From: Pseudomonadota bacterium
Lineage (GTDB): Bacteria; Desulfobacterota; Binatia; Binatales; Binataceae
Reading direction: 5' to 3'
DNA length: 64,000 nt
NCBI GenBank assembly: GCA_021325025.1
Contig: JAJPHZ010000020.1
Location: 96,374-160,373, forward strand
Shown here: positions 36,770 to 44,896 of the stretch, piece by piece
How the letters are laid out: every line of letters starts with the position of its first letter
Numbering within the stretch: position 1 is the first letter of the stretch
Notes under the pieces: generated by a model
What the model was told of the DNA's origin: nothing
Databases searched by the model: none
The model's input: the letters and a program-made list of their open reading frames with translations, nothing else
Program-made: the position numbers and the translations under genes

Positions 36770-37687
36770 CTAGATGTTAATCCACGGCGTGACCATGATG
36801 TATTTGATATTGAAGGCGTGCCGCAACGCCATCTTGACGAACACTCCGATCATGGTCAGGAACAGGAAGGCGGTGATGCCAAAGCGCACCGGCCCCCAGG
36901 CCTCCAGCAATTCCTTGCCGCCGCCGGGAAACGACGACCACGGATCGTTGGCCGGCCGCGCTCGCACCCACAGGTAAAACAGCGCATAGCCGACCACGTA
37001 GTAGGCCACTATCAAGGACAGCCCGAACAGCGCCGAGGCGGTGTAGTCGCGGAAGCCGAACAGATAAGGCAGGTCGACGTTGGTCAACGATTCGACCAGA
37101 TGCGGGTCCCAGACCTGGCCGGGCCAGAACCAGTTCCATCCCGGACCCCGGAAGAAGGTGCCGATTATGATGAAGGACACCCACAGAATCTGGAAGCCGA
37201 GCAGGAAGGTCAGAATCTCGTACTTGCGTTCGCGGAAAGTGTAATAGCCATTGCCCTTGGGGTTGATATCCAGGTAGGGGATCAGCATCAAGCCCACGAT
37301 TACCAAACTGGGCAGCACCACCCCGGCGTACCAGGGGTCAAAGAACACCAGCATCTCCTGCAACCCCAGGAAGTACCACGGGGCCTTGGAGGGGTTGGGC
37401 GTGCGGGTAGTGTTGGCCGGTCCCTCCAGGGGCGCGTTAATGGTCAAGGACCACACCGCCAGGATTACAATGACCGCCACCGACATCAGGAACTCGCTGC
37501 GCACCAGGAAGGGCCAGGTGTGAAGCTTGTCCTCGATGCCGGAACCGGCCTTCTTGATCGGCACTTCAATCCGCTTGCCGGCTGCCGGCGCCGGGCGCGG
37601 CGCGCTGCCGACGCGCGCCGCGGCGCCGCCACCGGCGGCGGCCTGCATCTTCATCGCTGGGACATCGCCCCTCGTTGCGTCTGCCAT
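36770..37687 (-). CDS. Cytochrome b C-terminal domain / subunit IV-like protein
   Basis: This 305-residue protein has an Ala/Pro-rich start followed by HTWPFLVRSEFLMSVAVIVILAVWSLT. About six membrane segments are visible, more than in plant subunit IV. Where most bc and b6f complexes carry PEWY at the quinol site, the sequence reads SKAPWYFLGLQEML. DPWYAGVVLPSLVIVGLMLIPYLD is the family continuation. It is cytoplasmic-membrane bound and should provide part of the quinol oxidation site together with the b6-like subunit. The two halves are encoded as separate genes, as in b6f complexes. Confidence 0.85.
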   Translation of the reverse strand: MADATRGDVPAMKMQAAAGGGAAARVGSAPRPAPAAGKRIEVPIKKAGSGIEDKLHTWPFLVRSEFLMSVAVIVILAVWSLTINAPLEGPANTTRTPNPSKAPWYFLGLQEMLVFFDPWYAGVVLPSLVIVGLMLIPYLDINPKGNGYYTFRERKYEILTFLLGFQILWVSFIIIGTFFRGPGWNWFWPGQVWDPHLVESLTNVDLPYLFGFRDYTASALFGLSLIVAYYVVGYALFYLWVRARPANDPWSSFPGGGKELLEAWGPVRFGITAFLFLTMIGVFVKMALRHAFNIKYIMVTPWINI

Positions 37688-37767
37688 GGCTGGAATCCTT
37701 ATGCCACTGCCATTGTCGGGCAGCCTGAGTGCTTGCTTATATTACGCACCGGATTCATGAAATACGC

Positions 37768-37920
37768 CTAGGACCGGCGGGTTTCGCCGTCGAGGTCGCC
37801 CAGGTCCTCGGGCGGCGCGGCCAGGCGGAACAACACATACATGACCAGGGCCATCGCCAGCGGCACGGATAGGACGCGGACGATTCCCAAGCGCGCGATA
37901 AACTGGATGAAATTATTCAT
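37768..37920 (-). CDS. Tiny (50-residue) single-helix membrane protein, probable complex subunit
   Basis: The frame from ATG 37920 to TAG 37768 encodes 50 residues with one hydrophobic helix (VRVLSVPLAMALVMYVLFRLA). A charged tail (PPEDLGDLDGETRRS) follows. The ATG begins six bases after the stop of the b6-like gene and ends 80 bases before the subunit IV-like start, so translation is likely coupled. Its size is below usual gene-calling thresholds. Small one-helix subunits such as PetL, PetM and PetN stabilise b6f complexes; whether this is equivalent is an inference. Confidence 0.6.
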   Translation of the reverse strand: MNNFIQFIARLGIVRVLSVPLAMALVMYVLFRLAAPPEDLGDLDGETRRS

Positions 37921-37926
37921 ACGCCA

Positions 37927-38700
37927 TCACAGCGGTCCGGAAATTCCGTCGCGGCGGATGCGCCAGAAGTGCACCGCCATGAACAGGCTGGCCAGCAGCG
38001 GGAAAAAGATGCAGTGCAGGATGTAGAAGCGCAGCAGGGTATGGGGTCCGATTTCGCTGCCGCCGAACAAGAAGGCCCGCGCGTCATAAATCGGATTGAC
38101 TCCCAGCACTTCATGGAAAGGACCTTCATGGCCCAGCAGCGGAGTGGCGCGCGCCATGTTGGAGCCCACCGTCACCGCCCAAATCGAAAGCTGGTCCCAC
38201 GGCAACAGGTACCCGGTAAAGGACAGCAGCAGCGTCAGGACCAGCAGAATCACTCCGACCACCCAGTTGAACTCCCTGGGCGGCTTGTAGGAGCCGGTCA
38301 TGAAGACGCGGAACATGTGCAGCCACACCGCGATCACCATGCCATGCGCCGCCCAGCGATGCATGTTGCGCATCAGCATGCCGAAGGGCATGTCGAATTC
38401 CAGGTACTTCATGTCGGCGTAGGCGTACTCCGCGGTGGGCCGGTAGTAGAACATCAGGTAGATGCCAGTGATCACCGTGACCAGGAAGAGCAAAAAGGTG
38501 ATACCGCCCATGCACCAGGTAAAGCGCAGCCGGGTCGCATGACGCTGCACCTTGGAGGGATGCAGGTGCAGCCAGATGTTGCCCGACACCATCAGGATGC
38601 GGTTGCGGGGCGTATCCTCGTAGCCGTGGCGGAAGATGGACTGCCACGCCTGCGATTCGACGATTTGACGTTTGATTTCCTGCAGATCGAACTTAGCCAT
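37927..38700 (-). CDS. Cytochrome b6-like subunit with predicted haem c_i cysteine
   Basis: The 257-residue protein from ATG 38700 closely follows the b6 pattern: FTWCMGGITFLLFLVTVITG, FYYRPTAEYAYADM, MHRWAAHGMVIAVWLHMFRVF, TGYLLPWDQLSIWAV and a C-terminal ISGPL. Haem ligand pairs are His114/His128 (13 residues between) and His229/His244 (14 between), the b6-type spacing. Cys63 lies where Cys35 of plant cytochrome b6 attaches haem c_i. It would be the first gene of a five- or six-gene complex operon. An upstream TTGACA at 38844 (minus strand) lacks a clear -10 box. Confidence 0.9.
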   Translation of the reverse strand: MAKFDLQEIKRQIVESQAWQSIFRHGYEDTPRNRILMVSGNIWLHLHPSKVQRHATRLRFTWCMGGITFLLFLVTVITGIYLMFYYRPTAEYAYADMKYLEFDMPFGMLMRNMHRWAAHGMVIAVWLHMFRVFMTGSYKPPREFNWVVGVILLVLTLLLSFTGYLLPWDQLSIWAVTVGSNMARATPLLGHEGPFHEVLGVNPIYDARAFLFGGSEIGPHTLLRFYILHCIFFPLLASLFMAVHFWRIRRDGISGPL

Positions 38701-38739
38701 CGAGTTTCCGTTGCGGCGCCGGCTCCCGGCCCAACACAA

Positions 38740-38990
38740 GCCTGCACGCCGCTTTCAAAACCAAGCCACTTTCCATGTTGAGCGCCGGACCTACGACGTG
38801 AAAAGGTTCAAGCGCCGTTGAGCTTTGCTAATTTTCCGATACTTGTCAAACAACCTGAGCTACTAACCGGCCGGGTCGTCCCGGCAGGCTGGCACAAAGG
38901 GATTGTTCACCGTCTGCTCCCCGTCCCAGCCCTCCCCAAGCTTGAAGAAGACAGCCGGTTTTAGGCAGGTGTCGAGCGCTATCATTACCA
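38740..38990. other. Intergenic region upstream of the cytochrome complex operon
   Basis: About 250 bases without a gene. Read on the minus strand it contains TTGACA at 38844-38849, but no good -10 hexamer at 16-18 bases. The stretch next to 38980-39000 is rich in short TAATG-like repeats. I see no RNA gene. Confidence 0.4.
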
Positions 38991-39383
38991 TTACCCCACC
39001 TTGTCAACCTCTTGCTGGGACCTCTTGTGGGGCCGGCTGAAGACCGCCGCCACCACCCCGTAGACCACCATCAGCGCCGCCGCGCCCAGGATTATCAAAC
39101 CCGGCCCGGCCAGGATTCCGGTCGCACACAGCACCAATCCAATCACCCCCAAGGGCAGGCCGAAGGCCAGCGTGTTGAGCGAACCGACCTGGGCCGCCCG
39201 CACCACGCTGGCGCGCGCCTGCTCCTCCTGATTGGCCTCCTCGGCGCTCTCACGCAGCATGCTGACCGCGTAATCGGTCAGTTCCTGGCGGCTTTTCATC
39301 CCGCGCAGCCGGCGTGCCAATTCCCGCGCCAGTTCTTCAACCTGGCGTTCTTCGGGATCGGGCTCTTTGCGCATCTCGGCCAC
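38991..39383 (-). CDS. Two-helix membrane protein of unknown function
   Basis: A 130-residue protein with a charged helical N-terminal half (EERQVEELARELARRLRGMKSRQEL, ESAEEANQEEQAR) and two hydrophobic helices (LNTLAFGLPLGVIGLVLCATG, AGPGLIILGAAALMVVYGVVAAV). The start is GTG 39383, with ATG 39374 possible. It resembles no family I can name. It lies on the same strand between the methyltransferase and the cytochrome operon. Confidence 0.55.
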   Translation of the reverse strand: MAEMRKEPDPEERQVEELARELARRLRGMKSRQELTDYAVSMLRESAEEANQEEQARASVVRAAQVGSLNTLAFGLPLGVIGLVLCATGILAGPGLIILGAAALMVVYGVVAAVFSRPHKRSQQEVDKVG

Positions 39384-39466
39384 GGGCTCGTGGTTCTCCC
39401 CACGCGGCTAACAGCTATCGAACCGCCGATGTGGTGTCAACGCGGGCTGGGCGAGGAACGGGCGGG

Positions 39467-40084
39467 TCAGGCCTCTTTGCGCAGCACAACGATGGTGTGG
39501 AAGGAGTAGCGCGAAGTCTTCTCGCGGCGTTCGACTTTAAGTGGAACGCCGTCAACCACGTCACGGTAGCGCAGCAGCGAGGACCAGCCCAGATGCTTGG
39601 TGATCGGGTGGGCGATACCGGTGAGGAAGCCCAGAATCGGGTTCTCGCTGCGGAAGTGGTTGATGATCACGATGCGGCCGCCCGGTTTGCACACGCGGTA
39701 CATCTCTTTCATCATCCGCACCGGGTCGGGAACCACGGTAACCACGTGGAAGGCGCAAACCACGTCGAAGCTGGCGTCGGGCATGGTGAGGTTGAGCGCG
39801 TCGCCCTGACTTACTTCGACATTCTTTAACTCATTTTCGCGGATTTTCGTCTTGGCATGCTCCAGCATGTCCAGCGACGGATCGACGCCGACCACGTGCA
39901 CGTAAGGCGGGTAGGCGTCGAGCGAGATGCCGGTGCCGACCCCGACCTCCAGGACGCGCTGGCCGGGGCGCAGATTGAGCGATTCTATCACCATGTGCTC
40001 GCGGTCGACGAAAACGCGTCCCCACAAGCGATCATAAAAATGTGCGAAGTCCGAATAGACCCGGCTTTCGTGCGGCTCTGGCAT
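39467..40084 (-). CDS. Class I SAM methyltransferase, PmtA/UbiE-like
   Basis: A 205-residue protein with YSDFAHFYDRLWGRVFVDRE at the start. SAM motif I is VLEVGVGTGISLDAYPPYVHVVGVDPSLDML, followed by GDALNLTMPDASFDVVCAFHVVTVVPDP and EMYRVCKPGGRIVIINHFRS. This arrangement is typical of phosphatidylethanolamine N-methyltransferases of the Rhodobacter PmtA type and of UbiE. Phospholipid methylation is a plausible role but not certain. It is 83 bases from a membrane protein and 51 bases from an HTH protein. Confidence 0.8.
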   Translation of the reverse strand: MPEPHESRVYSDFAHFYDRLWGRVFVDREHMVIESLNLRPGQRVLEVGVGTGISLDAYPPYVHVVGVDPSLDMLEHAKTKIRENELKNVEVSQGDALNLTMPDASFDVVCAFHVVTVVPDPVRMMKEMYRVCKPGGRIVIINHFRSENPILGFLTGIAHPITKHLGWSSLLRYRDVVDGVPLKVERREKTSRYSFHTIVVLRKEA

Positions 40085-40135
40085 TTACTTTTGAGGTGTC
40101 CGGCTTGACCTGTTCCCTGGTGGTCTGCAAGCCGC

Positions 40136-40345
40136 TCAGGCGGCGGCGTTGAGACCTTTTAATTGTCGTTTGAAAAGGGTGACATCGCGTTTGCGGAAGC
40201 GCCACTGGCGGCCCTTCTTGAAGGCGGGAATGACGTTGCGGCGCGCCAGCTCATTGACGGTATCGGGGCTCAAATCCAGCAGGAAGGCCACCTCCCGGGA
40301 ATTGAGCAACAGGTCGTCCTTGTCAGCCATGAGATTTGGGCTCAT
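40136..40345 (-). CDS. Excisionase/MerR-type helix-turn-helix DNA-binding protein
   Basis: A 69-residue protein from ATG 40345 (an ATG at 40330 gives 64). LLLNSREVAFLLDLSPDTVNELARRNVIPAFKKGRQWRFRKRDV is a textbook HTH_17 domain (winged-helix, AlpA/Xis-like). Such small proteins act as excisionases, activators or plasmid/phage regulators; no integrase lies nearby, so a chromosomal regulator is likely. It sits between secD and the methyltransferase in the position where secF is often found. Confidence 0.8.
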   Translation of the reverse strand: MSPNLMADKDDLLLNSREVAFLLDLSPDTVNELARRNVIPAFKKGRQWRFRKRDVTLFKRQLKGLNAAA

Positions 40346-40531
40346 TGATGATGAACTCTGCTTATTAGGAACCACGGCTAAACCGAGACTTTGTAATATG
40401 ACCCGTGCCGGGGAGTCAAGCATTGTCCCCTCCCGGGCCCACTTCCCAACCCTGCCAACCGCCCATAACCGCTTCGATACCGCTGCGCCCTATCATAGGG
40501 CATCCTTGCCCACGATCAAGCTCGTTCCCGT

Positions 40532-42187
40532 TCAGACACTGATTTGGGCCAGTTTTCGGGTGGAAATCAGGTAGTCGTACCAAATCCGGGTCACCACCAC
40601 GCAGGAAAACAGTCCGGTCAGGACGCCCACGCACAAGGTTACGGCAAAGCCCTTGACCGGCCCGGTCCCGAACTGGAACAGGATCAGCCCGGCCACGAAG
40701 GTCGAGATGTTGGAGTCGCGAATCGCCGAAAAGGCCCGCTCATAGCCGATTCTGACCGCCTCGCGCGGCGCCTTGCCGGCGCGCAGTTCCTCGCGCATCC
40801 GCTCATTGATCAGCACGTTGGCGTCCACCGACATGCCCAGGGTCAGCACGATGCCGGCAATTCCGGGCAGCGTCAGCGTGGCCTGCATCGCCGCCATCAC
40901 GCAGATCAACAGCAGGATGTTGAGCGTCAGCCCGAAATCGGCCAGCACGCCCGCGCCGCTGTAATAGACCGCCATAAAGATCAGCACCGCCGCCGCGCCG
41001 ACCACAAACGACAACTCCCCCTGGCGGATCGAGTCGCGTCCCAGCGAGGGGCCGACGGTGCGTTCCTCGGCGATTTCCACCGGGGCGGGCAGCGCGCCCG
41101 AGCGCAGCACGATTGCCAGGTCGTGCGCCTCGTCAATGGAAAAGCGGCCGGTGATGGAAACCTTCCCGCCCGGGATTCGCTCCTTGATCACCGGCGCGGA
41201 GTAGACCGTCTTGTCCAGGATAATCGCCAGATGCCGGCCTACGTTCTCGGCCGTCAGGGTGTCGAAGATCCGCGCTCCGCGCTGGTCGAGGTCCACCGAC
41301 ACGTAAGGACCTTCCAGGCGTCCGCCGGGCCGCACCCGGGCATCGGTCACCACGTCGCCCGTCATCAGGGTCTGCGCCTCGACCAGGTAGGGCTGTCGGC
41401 CGCCGCGTTCGGGCGGCCCGTAGAGGATTTCGTCGCCGGGCGGCGGTCCTTCCTTGAGCGCCTCGTCGACGCTGTGGCTGTCATCGACTAGTTTGAACTC
41501 CAGCACCGCGGTCTTGCCGATCAGATCTTTGGCGCGCTCGGGGTCCTGGATGCCCGGCAACTGGACCAGGATGCCGCTGTCGCCTTCCTTGGCGACGGTG
41601 GTTTCGCGCACGCCCAGTTGGTCGATACGGTTGCGAATCGTCTCCAGCGCCTGATCCATCGCATTGTTGCGCAATTGCACCAGGTCGCGCGGCCGAAATG
41701 CCAAGGTAAAGACCGGACCGCCGCTGTCCGACGTCGAACTGCTCAGCGCCATATCGCCGAAATCCTTGGCGATGATGTCTTCAAAGGCGCTGCGGTCGTG
41801 GCGGTCGGTCAGCTTGACCTGCACCGCGTTGCCCGCAACCGAGATGTCGCTGAAGCCGATCTTGCTGTCTTTGAGCTCGCGTTTGAGATCGTCGGCACGT
41901 CGCCCCAGCGCATTTTTGACCGCGTCGTCCAGCTTGACGTCGAGCAACAGATGGGTCCCGCCCTGGAGGTCCAGGCCGAGCTGGATTTGCGGCGTCGGCA
42001 GGTAGGCCTTCCACCATCCGGGCAGGTCCGGGTTCGCGCTGGGAACCAGCAGCAAAATCGCGGCGACCACCAGGGCCGCAGTCACCCAAAGCCGGGTCTG
42101 CGCCCGCCCGTTGGTCAAATGCAGGTACAATATGGCGCCGCCGAGCGCCAGCAGAATCAGAATCGGAATAAAATTTTGGTTTTCCAA
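40532..42187 (-). CDS. secD: Protein translocase subunit SecD
   Basis: The 551-residue inner-membrane protein completes protein export with SecF and SecYEG. TPQIQLGLDLQGGTHLLLDV near residue 68 and the P1 periplasmic domain precede the conserved membrane block (RSGALPAPVEIAEERTVGPSLG, LPGIAGIVLTLGMSVDANVLINERMREELRAGK). Two membrane helices precede the family start, an N-terminal extension relative to E. coli. The start is TTG 42187 behind a GGGAG site. It forms a unit with yajC, tgt and queA. No secF is found on either side of it in this window. Confidence 0.93.
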   Translation of the reverse strand: MENQNFIPILILLALGGAILYLHLTNGRAQTRLWVTAALVVAAILLLVPSANPDLPGWWKAYLPTPQIQLGLDLQGGTHLLLDVKLDDAVKNALGRRADDLKRELKDSKIGFSDISVAGNAVQVKLTDRHDRSAFEDIIAKDFGDMALSSSTSDSGGPVFTLAFRPRDLVQLRNNAMDQALETIRNRIDQLGVRETTVAKEGDSGILVQLPGIQDPERAKDLIGKTAVLEFKLVDDSHSVDEALKEGPPPGDEILYGPPERGGRQPYLVEAQTLMTGDVVTDARVRPGGRLEGPYVSVDLDQRGARIFDTLTAENVGRHLAIILDKTVYSAPVIKERIPGGKVSITGRFSIDEAHDLAIVLRSGALPAPVEIAEERTVGPSLGRDSIRQGELSFVVGAAAVLIFMAVYYSGAGVLADFGLTLNILLLICVMAAMQATLTLPGIAGIVLTLGMSVDANVLINERMREELRAGKAPREAVRIGYERAFSAIRDSNISTFVAGLILFQFGTGPVKGFAVTLCVGVLTGLFSCVVVTRIWYDYLISTRKLAQISV

Positions 42188-42240
42188 ACCGCTGTTTCTC
42201 CCGTATCACGCACCCTGGCGGGGCGCGCCCGCGGTCAATC

Positions 42241-42597
42241 TTAATCCTTGGCGCCGCTTTTGGCAGCCGCCTTGGAATAGGGCGACATCGCCGCGATCTG
42301 TGCCCGTTCGACCCTGACCCGCACGTTTGGGGCGATTTCCAGGACCACTATCTTTTCGCTCAGCTCCACAATTTTGCCGATCAGTCCCCCGGTGGTGACG
42401 ACCTCGTCGTTGCGCTTGAGTGCAGCCAGCATCTTGCGCAGCTCGGCCGCTTTCTGGGTCTGCGGCCGAATCAACAGGAAGTAGAAAATGGCGAACAGAA
42501 AGACCAGCGGGATGACGGTCGTGAACAGGACCTGTTCACCGGCGCCTGCGCCGCCCTTGGCCGCCGTCTGAGCATATGCGATTCCCTCAAGCCACAT
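42241..42597 (-). CDS. yajC: Preprotein translocase accessory subunit YajC
   Basis: A 118-residue protein with one membrane helix (TVIPLVFLFAIFYFLLI) followed by RPQTQKAAELRKMLAALKRNDEVVTTGGLIGKIVEL, the hallmark of YajC. It binds SecDF-YidC. It lies 53 bases upstream of secD and five bases after the tgt stop, the normal queA-tgt-yajC-secD order. Confidence 0.95.
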   Translation of the reverse strand: MWLEGIAYAQTAAKGGAGAGEQVLFTTVIPLVFLFAIFYFLLIRPQTQKAAELRKMLAALKRNDEVVTTGGLIGKIVELSEKIVVLEIAPNVRVRVERAQIAAMSPYSKAAAKSGAKD

Positions 42598-42602
42598 CAG
42601 TT

Positions 42603-43730
42603 TTATTCCGTTTCATCGAGCTCTTGCGCAACTCCGGATGCCAGCGACCGGCACAGTTGCCCGTAAGTACCCGAGGCGATAGCAGCCTGCGCGCGCCGCA
42701 GCAAGCTGGCGTAAAAGTACAGATTGTGTTCCGTAAGCGCGCGCGCCGCAAGAATTTCCCCGGCGCGAAACAGATGGCGCAGGTAGGAGCGGCTATAGGA
42801 CGCGCAGGTGCGGCATCCGCAGCGCTCATCGAGCGGGCGCGAGTCGGCCGCGTGGCGCGAATGCTTGATCGAGATTCGCCCCGCGCTGGTAAAGGCGCAT
42901 CCGTTGCGCGCGTTGCGCGTGGGCAGCACGCAGTCGAACATGTCGTAGCCCATCGCGATCGCGGCCAGCAGGTCTTCGGGCGTGCCGACACCCATCAGGT
43001 AGCGCGGTTTGTCCGCTGGCAGGAACGAAGCGCTCAACGCCGCCATCTCCAGCATCAGCGCCTTGGGCTCGCCGACTGAAAGGCCGCCGGTGGCAAAGCC
43101 GTCGAAGCCCAGCGACGTGATCTGGCGTGCGCTGGCCGCACGCAGGTCCGCATAGACGCTGCCCTGCACGATTCCGAACAGCGCCTGGCTGTGCGAGGTG
43201 CGCGCCCGCAGCGAGCGCTCCGCCCAGCGCGCGGTCAGCTCCAGCGAACGGCGCGCGTCGGCGGGTTGCACAGGATACGGGGTGCATTCGTCCAGCGCCA
43301 TCATGATGTCGCATCCGAGCATCTGTTGGATGTCGAGCGCCGACTCCGGGGTCAGCAGCATCGGCGCGCCGTCGAGGTGGGAGCGGAAGCGGATTCCCTC
43401 CTCGCGGATGCGATTGAGCGCCGCCAGGCTCATCGCCTGAAAGCCGCCGGAGTCGGTCAGCACCGCGCCCCGCCATCCCATGAAGGCCGCAATCCCACCC
43501 AGGTCGCGAATCAGTGCGGGACCGGGCCGCACCGCCAGATGGTACGCGTTGGCCAAAACCATCCGGTAGCCGATGTCCCACAACTCGCCGGGCGCCATGG
43601 CCTTGACCGCGGCCTGCGTGCCCACCGGCATGAAGGCGGGCGTCGGCACGGCACCGTGCGGCGTGAGCAGACGGCCGCAGCGCGCGGCGCCGTCGGTGGC
43701 GAGAACTTCCAGCTTGACCGGCGCGTCCAT
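42603..43730 (-). CDS. tgt: tRNA-guanine transglycosylase
   Basis: The 375-residue enzyme swaps guanine 34 for preQ1 in GUN tRNAs. LTDSGGFQAMSL holds the first catalytic Asp and DERCGCRTCASYSRSYLRHLF the zinc ligands. GYDMFDCVLPTRNARNG is typical. The ATG at 43730 overlaps the queA stop in TGATG, so this start is strongly supported; the frame stays open 111 codons further upstream without coding character. Confidence 0.96.
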   Translation of the reverse strand: MDAPVKLEVLATDGAARCGRLLTPHGAVPTPAFMPVGTQAAVKAMAPGELWDIGYRMVLANAYHLAVRPGPALIRDLGGIAAFMGWRGAVLTDSGGFQAMSLAALNRIREEGIRFRSHLDGAPMLLTPESALDIQQMLGCDIMMALDECTPYPVQPADARRSLELTARWAERSLRARTSHSQALFGIVQGSVYADLRAASARQITSLGFDGFATGGLSVGEPKALMLEMAALSASFLPADKPRYLMGVGTPEDLLAAIAMGYDMFDCVLPTRNARNGCAFTSAGRISIKHSRHAADSRPLDERCGCRTCASYSRSYLRHLFRAGEILAARALTEHNLYFYASLLRRAQAAIASGTYGQLCRSLASGVAQELDETE

Positions 43731-44749
43731 CACAGGATCAGCATCGCATCGCCGTAGCTGAGGAAGCGGTAGCGATGGCGGATTGCGTCGCGGTAGGCGG
43801 CCAGCGTCAGCTCGCGTCCCGCGAACGCCATCACCATCGCCAGCACCGTGGTGCGCGGCATGTGGAAGTTGGTGATCATCCCCTCGACCAGTTTGAAGCG
43901 AAACCCAGGATAGATAAACAGTCCCGTCAGTCCTTCCAGGTCGCCGGTTACGGCGTAGGATTCCAGCGCACGCACGCTGCTGGTGCCGACCGCGACGACT
44001 CGGGCGCCGATGCGCCGCGCGTGCGCGATGGTTTCGGCCACCGCCGGCGCCATCGTGTACCATTCGCCCTCCATGGTGTGCGCTTCCACCTCGTGGCTGC
44101 GCACCGGCGCGAAGGTCCCGGGGCCGATGTGGAGGGTGACGTAAACGGTCCTCACACCCTGCTCCTCCAACTGGCGCAGCAGTTGGGGTGTGAAATGCAG
44201 CCCCGCGGTGGGAGCGGCGATCGCGCCGGTATGCGCCGCGTAGACGGTCTGGTAGTTTTCGGCGTCGGCCGCGGTCACCGCGCGCTTAATATAATGAGGC
44301 AGGGCCAGCAGCCCCGCCTTCCACAGCGTCTTTATCACCGGCTGCGCGCCTTCGGGCACCACGATCACGCGTCCCGGCCGCTGATAGCCGACCACGCGCA
44401 GCGCCGGCGCGCCGTCCAATAGCAAGCGCGCGCCGGGCGCACATTGCCGATGGGCGCGGATCATCGCAATCCACGCCCCGGGCGGATTGTCGGACGGAGC
44501 CACGAACAGCAGCTCGACCTTCGCGCCGCTCTCCTTGTGCGCTATCACGCGGGCGGGAAAGACCCGCGTATCGTTGAGCACCAGCACGTCACCCGCGCGC
44601 AGATAACGCCCCAGCTTGTAGAAGCGCGAATGCTCGATCGTGCCGCGCGCACGGTCGAGTACTTCCATCCGGGCCTCATCGCGCCTCTCCAGCGGCTGCT
44701 GCGCGATCAACTCGGGCGGCAGGTCGTAATCCAGCTCCGACAACTTCAT
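43730..44749 (-). CDS. queA: S-adenosylmethionine:tRNA ribosyltransferase-isomerase
   Basis: The 339-residue protein (ATG 44749) converts preQ1 in tRNA to epoxyqueuosine. It starts MKLSELDYDLPPELIAQQPLERRDEARM, the family N-terminus, and has VLVLNDTRVFPAR, AAPTAGLHFTPQLL, HIGPGTFAPVR and FIYPGFRFKLVEGMITNFHMPRTTVLAMVMAFAG. It is the first gene of the queA-tgt-yajC-secD set and lies divergently from the hydrolase gene on the plus strand. Confidence 0.96.
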   Translation of the reverse strand: MKLSELDYDLPPELIAQQPLERRDEARMEVLDRARGTIEHSRFYKLGRYLRAGDVLVLNDTRVFPARVIAHKESGAKVELLFVAPSDNPPGAWIAMIRAHRQCAPGARLLLDGAPALRVVGYQRPGRVIVVPEGAQPVIKTLWKAGLLALPHYIKRAVTAADAENYQTVYAAHTGAIAAPTAGLHFTPQLLRQLEEQGVRTVYVTLHIGPGTFAPVRSHEVEAHTMEGEWYTMAPAVAETIAHARRIGARVVAVGTSSVRALESYAVTGDLEGLTGLFIYPGFRFKLVEGMITNFHMPRTTVLAMVMAFAGRELTLAAYRDAIRHRYRFLSYGDAMLIL

Positions 44750-44896
44750 GTGCGGGGACCCATCGCAGTCAAAGATAACATGGCGCATCCGGTCAGCCAC
44801 CGGGGTTAATCAGCGGGGTCATCGACTGCGAGTTGTTGCGCCCGGGGCCCAGGGCGATGTACCAACGACCTACTGCCATCCAGGAGCGGAGGCACG

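Noticed and set aside
38844..38849. TTGACA upstream of the cytochrome b6-like gene as a promoter
   Set aside because: No acceptable -10 hexamer occurs at 16-18 bases downstream, so it is only noted.
40136..40345. Excisionase-like HTH protein as evidence for a prophage or integrative element
   Set aside because: No integrase, attachment repeat or other phage gene is near; the flanking genes are housekeeping.
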